Below are positions 1-8,800 of a stretch of 64,000 nt of DNA, piece after piece; position 1 is the first letter of the stretch, and each line of letters begins with the position of its first letter. The notes under the pieces were generated by a model. It did no database searches, had not been told where the DNA came from, and saw only the letters and a list, made by a program, of their open reading frames with translations. The position numbers were made by a program, and so were the translations under genes. Source of the DNA: Clostridia bacterium (GTDB lineage: Bacteria; Bacillota; Clostridia; Christensenellales; Borkfalkiaceae); NCBI GenBank assembly GCA_017558825.1, contig JAFYTO010000011.1, forward strand, positions 92,012 through 156,011. Reading direction: 5' to 3'.

Positions 1-1167
1 GAAGAACAAAAACCTACGGCAACCGTTAACAGCGTATATGCTGGAGACAACTGTTTTGCCATTATAGAATTAGATGGTTTAGGTATAAACGCTGGCACGT
101 ATAATGCAACTGCAACGTTGAATAACAGTAACTACAAGTTGGCATCTACTTCTAGCTCCACGTCTTTCAATATTACAAAAAAATCGCTTACTATAACTGC
201 AAATTCTCACGCGATTACTTATGGTGATACCCCTTCAAATGCGGGTATAACATATTCAAAAGATTTTGTGAATGGCGAAGACTATACAGTTTTAGACGGT
301 TCTTTAAATTATAGTTACAGTTATTCAAAAAACGACCCGGTAGGAAATTACACTATTAGGATTTCTGGACTTGAAGCAGACAATTATGCTATAACTTATA
401 AGCAAGGTCTTTTAACTGTAAAAGAAAAAGAAATATCTGTTAATATCGATGATAAAACCAGCATATACGGAGCTAATATAGAACAACTCACGTCAAGCAT
501 TGTTGAAGGAGCTCTCGTTGCGAGCGATTCCGAACCTTATAAATTAACAACTGTTGCAAAATCTACGTCTAACGTTGGCAACTATGCAATTAGAGGAACA
601 ATTACAAATGCAAACTATAAAGTTAATTTTATAGAAGGCACTTATAAAATAACCAAGGCAACACTTACTGTACAAGCTACTAGCAAAACAGAAGTAACAT
701 ATGGTTTTACAGGTACTATACCTTATAACTTTAGCGCATCAACAAATAACGGAAAGACAGCTACGGTTACTGGATATAGTAGTGTTAATTCTAAAACAAA
801 TGTTGGCGAGTATAGTTATGACGTTAATTACGATACAATAAATTACAACATGGTAAAGGTAAACGTAAATAACTTTAAGGTAGTAGTTAATCCAAAAGCA
901 GTAACACTTTCTTGGAATCCTTTATCTTCTTACACTTTAACAAATTACACCCAATTAAAGCCGTTAGTTGCAGGTGCACTTATAAGTGATTTAAATTTAA
1001 CTTACACTTATAATGCTGTAAGTGGGCAAGGTGGAATGGTTGAAAATAATGCTCCTTTAAGAAATGGTAAATATATTGTAATTGTGAGTTTAAATAATGC
1101 AAACTACTTATTACAAGGCTCTTTGTCGACAGAGTTTACAATAAACACACCAGTAGTAACTGAATAA
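1..1167 (+). CDS. MBG-repeat extracellular protein, 3' part
   Basis: The reading frame is open from the first base, so the gene begins before the window; 388 residues of its C-terminal part are visible. They form repeated beta-rich units of the MBG type, each opening with a Y-G pattern (for example AITYGDTPS, SIYGANIE, VTYGFTGT) and closing with an N-Y-x-x-x-F/Y segment followed by I-T-K/V-K. Such repeats occur in large secreted or surface adhesin-like proteins of Firmicutes and Bacteroidetes. The protein ends soon after the last repeat (FTINTPVVTE) with no LPxTG motif and no C-terminal membrane segment, so any anchor must lie upstream or be absent. The next gene starts 24 bases later with its own ribosome binding site, so they may share a transcript. 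Function is unknown beyond probable surface location. Confidence 0.8.
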   Translation, partial: EEQKPTATVNSVYAGDNCFAIIELDGLGINAGTYNATATLNNSNYKLASTSSSTSFNITKKSLTITANSHAITYGDTPSNAGITYSKDFVNGEDYTVLDGSLNYSYSYSKNDPVGNYTIRISGLEADNYAITYKQGLLTVKEKEISVNIDDKTSIYGANIEQLTSSIVEGALVASDSEPYKLTTVAKSTSNVGNYAIRGTITNANYKVNFIEGTYKITKATLTVQATSKTEVTYGFTGTIPYNFSASTNNGKTATVTGYSSVNSKTNVGEYSYDVNYDTINYNMVKVNVNNFKVVVNPKAVTLSWNPLSSYTLTNYTQLKPLVAGALISDLNLTYTYNAVSGQGGMVENNAPLRNGKYIVIVSLNNANYLLQGSLSTEFTINTPVVTE

Positions 1168-1191
1168 ACGGTTATAAAAAAGGAAATTGTT

Positions 1192-2352
1192 ATGAAATGC
1201 ACTCAAATTAACTGTGGCAAAAAATTTGAAAAATCATTAATATTATATAACGGAGCTTTAGTTTGCCCTCATTGTAAAAAAGAACTAACAGTAGTTTCAG
1301 ATTTTAAAATTACTGAGAGAAATCAAGAAATATATAATTTGTCCGAGTTATATTTGCATAGATATCTTTCCCCAAAATCTCAAGATGAAACAAGGGGAGC
1401 CGTTATTAAATTAAGGGCTAATGAAATGATAGGATTGGCAATAGATAACTGTAACACTGCCGCAAAAGAAGGCAATCCGTATGCCGTTTATAGAATGGGA
1501 TATTATAACGAGTATTTTTTAGAGTCGCAACGTGGCGAAACGGACAGAATTCGCGTAGCGTTCAACTATTATTCATCACTTTGTTATAGTGAGGCAAAGA
1601 AAGTTAAAGTAGAGCAAGGGGCTTCGGCAATGAGCGAAGAAGAGTTCGAAAGGCTCAAGCGCCAAGCCGCAATCGCTTTATTAACTCTTTATGACCGTTA
1701 TCCTCAGGCATTAAAAGGCTCTACGAGATATGATTATGAAAAAAACAAGCAACGTATAACAAGCATTTACGGAGATTTGCCGGTCGAAGTAAATTTAGCA
1801 AAAAAACGTGCTAGCGGACATACTCAAAACGTGTTTAGAATTTTATTATCGTGTTTAAATAGAAATAGAGCACCACTTTGGGGTTTGTTTTTGCTTACGG
1901 GTTCAGAGTTAAAAAGTTTATTTTTAATGAAAAAAGACCAAAGGGAAAAGAAGCCAGAGCTTTATAAATTAATATCAAAAGGAGTACATCTTAGATATTT
2001 GCCGTGTGACTCTGAGGGTGTTATAGCAAAAGATTTGGAAGATAGATATTTTATAAATTTTCCAAACAATGAAGAAAGAGTTAAAGAAATGCTACAAGAT
2101 ATAAAAGACGATGAAAATTTGTATCTTTACTTATTTAATACAAAGGGCGGACACGAATATTTGTCGGCATCACAAATTAAAAAAATTGGCATTAAACTGG
2201 CAAGTAACTCGTACGAGTCAGTATGTTCTTTAATAGACTATTCTGCACAGGAATATTTATTTTTTGATGATGATATTTTTGTTTATAAAAGAGGCATTAA
2301 AATAGAAAAATGCGTAGACGTTTTAATTGAAAAAATTTCGGGAGATGAATAA
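1192..2352 (+). CDS. Hypothetical zinc-ribbon protein
   Basis: I do not recognise a full-length family for this 386-residue protein. The N-terminus has two cysteine pairs, C3/C8 (C-x4-C) and C25/C28 (CPHC), which suggest a small treble-clef or zinc-ribbon metal site. Residues about 70-115 (NEMIGLAIDNC..AAKEGNPYAVYRMGYY) look like a Sel1/TPR-like helical repeat. The rest is soluble, with no signal peptide or membrane segment. The start ATG follows an AAAGGAAA ribosome binding site. It is the first gene of a tight block (1192-12321) whose members are spaced by 1-24 bases, so it probably works with the coiled-coil protein, peptidase-like protein, helicase and AAA ATPase downstream. An adaptor or sensor role is only a guess. 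Confidence 0.7.
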   Translation: MKCTQINCGKKFEKSLILYNGALVCPHCKKELTVVSDFKITERNQEIYNLSELYLHRYLSPKSQDETRGAVIKLRANEMIGLAIDNCNTAAKEGNPYAVYRMGYYNEYFLESQRGETDRIRVAFNYYSSLCYSEAKKVKVEQGASAMSEEEFERLKRQAAIALLTLYDRYPQALKGSTRYDYEKNKQRITSIYGDLPVEVNLAKKRASGHTQNVFRILLSCLNRNRAPLWGLFLLTGSELKSLFLMKKDQREKKPELYKLISKGVHLRYLPCDSEGVIAKDLEDRYFINFPNNEERVKEMLQDIKDDENLYLYLFNTKGGHEYLSASQIKKIGIKLASNSYESVCSLIDYSAQEYLFFDDDIFVYKRGIKIEKCVDVLIEKISGDE

Positions 2353-2353
2353 G

Positions 2354-3853
2354 ATGGATATAAAAAATATTGTAAATTGTTTTGAAGCAAACGGAATTGT
2401 TTATCCACGTGAGTTTATTACTATTGAAAAGGACGGTTGTGACAAGGTTTTTGAAGACGTATATAAGAAAACCCTTAAAAGAATAGATGCTCTAGTTAGA
2501 TTTGGAAGCAATAATGGTTTTAATGCCGACCTTAAAACAGGAATAGCAAAATTGGTTAAAATAATGTGCACTATTAGCAAAGAAAAACGTGTTAAGTTGC
2601 ACGATAAGTTTTTAGCAGAATCAAATAAAATCTATAGCGAAATGGGGAATAGTATGAAAGAAGTAAATGTCCAATTTGATATGGTAGGAAAAGTAAACAC
2701 CTATATTGAAAAATACAAGCTAGGCATGGAAGTGCTTTTAGATATGGATGTGGCCTCAGACCGTAAGACGGTATTACATAAAGGCATAGAAAAATGCAAG
2801 CAAATGCAAAGTATATTAGCTGATGTTATGAATAATTCTACGGCATCAGCCTTAGAGCAAGCAAAAGAAATTATTAAAGAATTGCAAGCATGGGCAGATA
2901 TCGTTGCTAACAAGATGCATGATGATGCAGATTTAATTCATTTAGACAAAGCTATTGCAATTTCAAAACAATGGAAAAACAATAGAGAAGTTGTAAAAGC
3001 AGGAATGTTTGGAAAAACCAATAAGGTTGCAGACATTAAGGAACTCGAATTTTTAGAAGACAATCTTTCTATGATTGGCAAAAGTAGAGATGCTACTAGA
3101 GAAATTGGCATCTTTATGCAAAATCTTAAAGAATACAAAGAACAAGTTGTAGGCAATGGTCCAGAAAAAATAAAAGAAGAAATAGAGCTTAAAAAAGAAG
3201 AAAGCTCTAAACTTAAAGCAAAAAAAGATGATTTAGTTGTACAGTTCCAAAACGGCGAAATTTCGAAAATGGATTTATATGAAGAATGTATGGATATAGA
3301 TAATGAAATGGCGGACGTTAAGGAAGATATTGAAGACCTTCAATATAAATATAACAATGATAAAGAGGCCTATAGGCTTACAAAAAAAGTTCTTGACAAT
3401 TTAAATTCTATTAACAGTCAAGTTTTAGAATACAAAGCAGACCCTATATATTTTGGTTTATTGGCTGATGAGCTTGATTTTAGCAAGTTAACTAGAGTGA
3501 TGCGCGGGGCTGGAAATACGGAAGACGTAGACTATATTTTTGACGTTCAAAGTATTTTGGATAGAGTTAAAGATAGAAGGCGTAAAATTGAAAGAGAAAT
3601 GACAGACGCTATTAGAAAGAGACACGAGGCTAGAAATGCTGAGCGCAGACAAGAAAGGCAAGCTCGCTTATCAGCGCAAATGAATGGTCGTGAAAACGAA
3701 AGAAGCGAAACTGAAGCAATGGCAGAAGATTACATAAATCAACTTCTTGGACAGACAAAAGCTACTGAAAACACTGAAAATGATAGTGTTAAAAAGAAGG
3801 AAGATATAGCAGAAGAGAATACAAGAATCGCATTAGGCGATGATGAATTATAA
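2354..3853 (+). CDS. Hypothetical coiled-coil protein
   Basis: A 499-residue, highly charged, almost wholly helical cytoplasmic protein. The clearest coiled coil is about residues 275-350 (PEKIKEEIELKKEES..KAKKDDL, then EECMDIDNEMADVKEDIEDLQ); a second very basic segment (RRRKIEREMTDAIRKRHEARNAERRQERQ) precedes an acidic tail ending GDDEL. A TTG at 2327 is in frame, but the ATG at 2354 lies one base after the previous stop and nine bases from a GGGAG site, so I chose 2354. No enzymatic motif is visible. The basic-then-acidic C-terminal layout and short helix EDYINQLL near the end resemble the tails of filament-forming substrates recognised by Vps4-like ATPases, but this is inference from layout only. 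Confidence 0.7.
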   Translation: MDIKNIVNCFEANGIVYPREFITIEKDGCDKVFEDVYKKTLKRIDALVRFGSNNGFNADLKTGIAKLVKIMCTISKEKRVKLHDKFLAESNKIYSEMGNSMKEVNVQFDMVGKVNTYIEKYKLGMEVLLDMDVASDRKTVLHKGIEKCKQMQSILADVMNNSTASALEQAKEIIKELQAWADIVANKMHDDADLIHLDKAIAISKQWKNNREVVKAGMFGKTNKVADIKELEFLEDNLSMIGKSRDATREIGIFMQNLKEYKEQVVGNGPEKIKEEIELKKEESSKLKAKKDDLVVQFQNGEISKMDLYEECMDIDNEMADVKEDIEDLQYKYNNDKEAYRLTKKVLDNLNSINSQVLEYKADPIYFGLLADELDFSKLTRVMRGAGNTEDVDYIFDVQSILDRVKDRRRKIEREMTDAIRKRHEARNAERRQERQARLSAQMNGRENERSETEAMAEDYINQLLGQTKATENTENDSVKKKEDIAEENTRIALGDDEL

Positions 3854-3861
3854 TAGTAAAA

Positions 3862-5817
3862 ATGATTATTCCTGAGGCAATAGACTACGTTAATACTTTA
3901 TATTATAAAAGCATAGATGTTCAAACTCTTAGTGAAGGGGTTGAAATTTTGCAAGACATATTAACAAATAAGCAACCACGTGCAAATTTTAAAAAAAATG
4001 CGGAAGCTCTTTTATATCGTCTTACAGCTAAAATCCTTGCCTTAAAATATTTTGATGAAGGGTATTTAGAGGAAGATTATATTATACTTAAACAGCAAAT
4101 TGCCGAATTTATTGTTAAGGTTGAGCAAGAAGGGTATTTAAAAACAGTTACGTTATTAAAAAATCTTTTAGAAGTTGCTGAAAGTGTACATTCGGTAATG
4201 GATGGCTTAGATGCTGAAATTTGTCGCATGCAAGATGAAAATGGAAACCCTACAACCTCCGACCAAATAGAGATTGAAAAATTTGCAATTTATTTTAGAA
4301 GCAAAGCAGAAGCATTGTCTAACGTAAAAGACACGGCAACGCTTTTTGGCGAAAACGTGGCCATGAAAGATATTAAGGCCTGTGCCATAAAAGACGTTTT
4401 AGACGTTGCTATATGGGCTGAAAATATATTAAAAGCTTCTACTTCAATGGAAAAAGAGAAATTCTTTAACGAGAATTTGCAGTTGCTTGAAGAACAAGAT
4501 GGGCTTAAAATTTTTAAATATTATCCTCCTATTTTAGAAAAGGAGAAAAATGCATCTAAAGTAACGGTTATTATGTCTCCGTTTATAGATGAAGTTATTT
4601 TGTATGCTCGTGCTTATGAAAAAGAAAGGGGTATTAGTTTTTCAATAATTAACGCTTCTGCATTTATAGGTAAAGCAGATAGTTTTATTAAGGAAGTATT
4701 TGATAGCTTAGGCGAAAAAAATTCGAATATTATAATCACTGGAATTCACTTTTACAATTATCAAAACAAAAGTGCGTTAGTAGAAAACGTTTTATATTAT
4801 TCAAAACAGTTTGGCGAAGTGTTTTTAATTGATGAATACGGCGATAGAAGTATTTACGATTTTGCGTACGATATAATAAAACAAAAAGAAGATTTATCTT
4901 ATAGTGATATTTCATATAGATATTTAACTATGCCAAACTACAATTTTGTTGTTTCCGAAATGGAAGAGATTGGCATGATAAACGCTTCCGAATATGCTTA
5001 TATAAAAAATAAAATGGCGTTTATGGGTTACGTTGGGCTCAACGTTGCGTATTCTTTATTTATGCAAGAAAGGCAATGGAAAGATGATGTTATAGATATT
5101 TCTAGGCGCCACGAGGCTGAATGTCAAACATATCTAAGAAGAATACCATCACAACAACAATTTATTGACGTAGGTTGGAAGCATTTAGAGCTTAGTTATA
5201 ACGCTCGCTCAAGAAAAGAGAATTTTGATTACGATTCTATAAAAGACGTTAATATTAACAATATTAAAAAAATACTATCTTCTTCAAGCACTCTTTTTGC
5301 AAAATGTGGACTTATAGTAAAATATTGCGTTTTGGCCGGAGATGACGTTTCTTCTTGGGAAAGAGTTGAAAAGGGAGTAAAAGAGGGGCGAATTAATAAT
5401 GCAACGAAGTTAGTAGCGCATCTTTTAGATTGCGAAAATGAGCCTGAAGTAAAAATAATTTCATTGGACGAGTGGGAATCAAAAGGCGCAGGAGCTCTTT
5501 GTTGCGATGGCGGAAAACGCATATTATACAGGGAAGATTGTTGTAATGACGTTGCTTGGTTAATGGATGCCATTTGCCACGAATGTTATCACTCGTTTCA
5601 ACACACTTTACAACATAGAGGCTGGCAAAAATGGCATTGGATGGAGCTTGGCGTAACAGAATATCGCGTTCCTGAATGGGACTATAATTTTGGTAAATAC
5701 AAATCAGCAGGGTCGCAAGCGTACGCTATACAAGTTGTAGAAAGCGATGCTAGAACATTTGCAAACGACTGTCTTATGCAAGGAGAAGAGAGTTGGCAAA
5801 CTGTTGATTGGGAGTAG
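3862..5817 (+). CDS. Protein with C-terminal HExxH metallopeptidase-like domain
   Basis: A 651-residue soluble protein. About 480 N-terminal residues are mostly helical and match no family I know. The last 130 residues contain a zinc-protease signature, HECYH at 573-577, preceded by CCNDVAWLMDAI and followed by E-x-x-A-like candidates for the third ligand in VVESDARTF. A CCDGGKRILYRED strand just before it resembles the edge strand of gluzincin folds. No signal peptide is present, so it would act in the cytoplasm, like ImmA-type or phage-like peptidases. It starts 8 bases after the coiled-coil gene and ends 2 bases before the helicase, implying translational coupling. The ribosome binding site is weak. 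Substrate unknown; a neighbour in the operon is a reasonable first guess. Confidence 0.7.
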   Translation: MIIPEAIDYVNTLYYKSIDVQTLSEGVEILQDILTNKQPRANFKKNAEALLYRLTAKILALKYFDEGYLEEDYIILKQQIAEFIVKVEQEGYLKTVTLLKNLLEVAESVHSVMDGLDAEICRMQDENGNPTTSDQIEIEKFAIYFRSKAEALSNVKDTATLFGENVAMKDIKACAIKDVLDVAIWAENILKASTSMEKEKFFNENLQLLEEQDGLKIFKYYPPILEKEKNASKVTVIMSPFIDEVILYARAYEKERGISFSIINASAFIGKADSFIKEVFDSLGEKNSNIIITGIHFYNYQNKSALVENVLYYSKQFGEVFLIDEYGDRSIYDFAYDIIKQKEDLSYSDISYRYLTMPNYNFVVSEMEEIGMINASEYAYIKNKMAFMGYVGLNVAYSLFMQERQWKDDVIDISRRHEAECQTYLRRIPSQQQFIDVGWKHLELSYNARSRKENFDYDSIKDVNINNIKKILSSSSTLFAKCGLIVKYCVLAGDDVSSWERVEKGVKEGRINNATKLVAHLLDCENEPEVKIISLDEWESKGAGALCCDGGKRILYREDCCNDVAWLMDAICHECYHSFQHTLQHRGWQKWHWMELGVTEYRVPEWDYNFGKYKSAGSQAYAIQVVESDARTFANDCLMQGEESWQTVDWE

Positions 5818-5819
5818 GC

Positions 5820-8800
5820 ATGAATAAAATTAGTGAAAATATAGAGGCGTTTACAATAGACCTTTTACATATAAACGATATTTCAAGCAATAAACTGATT
5901 GATTTATATGCTGGAGATTTAAGTAAAACCTTTTTTATTTCTCACCCAACAAGAGATAATTTAAGTAAATACGTTTTAGAAATTATTTCTGCCAGAATAG
6001 GAAAAGTGGGAAATACCGTATTATTGCAAAGTGCAATTGCAAATAAAAGTGAGCAAATTTTAGGTAAAGATATAAATGATTTAGCTTGGCAAGATGCTAA
6101 AGGCAATACTGATGCCGTTGCACTTCATAAATACATTGAAAACGTATATAAAGAGTTAGACCTTAGGGGAAACAATCCATTATTTTTTAGCGTGGGCGCA
6201 ATAACGTGGAAAGTTGCTAGCAAAGAATATTCCATTAAAGAAGTTACATCTCCACTTTTACTTTTTCCTATAAAATTTATTCGCTCCACAAGCAAAACAA
6301 CTCCAATTTATATAGAATTTGTTTGTGATGACATCTATATAAATCCTTGTTTTTTGGCGGTCTTGCGACAAATGGCAGGAGATAAAATTGTTGAAGATTT
6401 TCCACATCCCAACCAAAGCGTGTGCGACGTAGATTGCCCTATTAACATTGATTATTTAGGCAATGGCGAAGCATATTTTGCAAAGGTGGAGGAGTACGTT
6501 AGTTCGCAATGTAGATCAGATATTAGTAGTGATACTACGTTTAAATTTGATAAAAATATTGTTGCAATATCTCAATATAATCACGATGAATTGTGTATGT
6601 ATTATGATATAAAGCGCAATAAAGAAAAGATATATTCTCACCCTCTTATAAATAGAATTTTTAGCAAGGGTGAGCCTTACCAAGAAGTTGATTATTCAAA
6701 AACAATACCTCAGTTTATAATGCCTAGAGATAGCGTTCAAGAACGTATTGTTAAAAGGGTTGTTGCAGGGCAGTCTTTAATAGTTAAAGGCCCTCCAGGA
6801 ACGGGTAAAACGGTTACTATTACTAACTTAATAGCTTCCTTATTAGCGCAAAATAAAAAAATTCTTTTGTCATCTCAAAAGTCTGCGGCTATGTTTGAAG
6901 TGTATGCTAAATTGCCACCGTCTATTCGCAAGTTTGTAATGCTTTTAGATAGTGAAACAGAGGCTCAAGCTTCAAAACTTAACGTTGTTGATGTAAAAAA
7001 AGAATTCAATCAACTTTTAAGCGATAGAAAAAATCACACTTTTTCGGCTGACAAATACGATGATTATGAATGTGGCAATAGGGAAATTGCTTCTACTATT
7101 GCAACTATAAAAAACTACCGAGAACTTATGTTTGACAACAAAGATGTTGTGGGCAGGAGTTATTATTCGGCGTTAGACACTATATGTAAATATGATATAG
7201 ACCCAATCTTGTTTATGAATTCTAATGATGCCTGCAATATGACGTCTAAAGAATTTTCATATTATGCAAATTTGGTAAACGAGGCTGGCGAATGGCTTGA
7301 TAAGGCAGCTTTAGACCACGAACTTATAAAAAGTCCTTGGTATCCAATAAACGGCAGTTTAGACGGCGTAGAAATTGAGAAGGTTGTTGAATATAACGGC
7401 AAGCTTTCTAATGCTATAAGTGAACTTGTTGCCGAATGTGAAGGCGTTGAAGGCTTACAGAGTAAATGGTATAAAAATATCTCAATTTCAGTTCTTGATT
7501 GCGTTTTAGAACAGCCTTTAGATGAAGGGCTTCTTAAAACCGTTTCAAACATTGATAATGTAGAGTTGTTAAAATCGGTATGCACAGTATATGAAGAATA
7601 TTTAGCAACGCAAAGTGCTTCAACAGAAATTTCAAATCCGCCAGCTGAAGCTATTGAAAAATATGCTAAAGAGTTAGGGTTATGTAGAATTGATGGAGAT
7701 TTAAAAAAGTCGCAATTCCTAACATTCTACGATAATTCAAACGTAATAGAATTGCTATCAGGGAAAAGTCAATTAGAAGCAATTACTAGCGCCATTAATT
7801 TTGTTGAAGATATAGAGGTTAAGAAGAAGGAATGTTTAGATGAATTCTATTCAATTTTTAGCCCCGATATTTCTAAAGAAAATTTATCACTTATAGAATG
7901 CTCTTTTAAAATATTTAACGCTTACGCTAAAAAAGAGGATTGTATCAAACCAAAGCTTTTAGATTTTAAAACAAAAAAAGCTTATGCGATATTAAATAAG
8001 TTGGGTTATGGCGAAGAGATTTCATTTAAAGATGTTGTAAAAGGCGTTTGCTTATTTAACAACGTAATAAATTTAGATAAAAATTTAGATGGTCTTAAAG
8101 CCAAATTATCTTCTCAATTTAAAATAAAATTAAACGCTCAGCAAATTGAAGCGTTATTCAAGTTTGTAGATAGTTGTAAGAAATCCGAATTAGATATAGC
8201 TAATTGCGTTAAAGATTTTATTGACTGTAAAGATACGATTTTTAATGCAATTAAAGAGTGTAATAGCGATGTTGATTTTACTATTAAAGACTTACTTAAA
8301 ACGTATTTAAAAACAGGAGCGTTTGAAAATCTTGCAGCCGAAACACAACGTTTTGCAGACGCCAATAATATTTTAATAGAAGGCAATAGCGTTGAAAGTT
8401 TTGCAAAAGCCGTATATGGAACAAGCAAAATTTTTGAAAGTTCAGCAGTAGGAAACACTATAGAAGAAGTGCTAAGAAACGGCGGTATAATCTATAATGC
8501 CAAAAACAAATTAAAGCCTTTACTATTTAAAATAAAAGCATTATTATTGGAATTTGAAAAAAATTGTTTTGCATCATTCTATACTGTCAAAAACGAAAAA
8601 TGCTTACTTAAAGAACTAGAACTAATAGTTAAAGAAGGGCAAGATAGAAGTGTGTGCAATGCACTTTGTCAATATTTTAAAGTAGTTAAATGTTCACATG
8701 AAGCGTGTTCATTAGAACGTTTCTTTAGGCCTTTTGAAACAGGATTAAGGGAAAAAGGCAAATATAGCTATAAAAGTATTTTTGAATTTTCAGTCAATTG

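Noticed and set aside
8138..8458. Reverse-strand frames inside the helicase and other large genes as real genes
   Set aside because: No ribosome binding sites or recognisable domains; their composition mirrors the antisense of well-supported genes.
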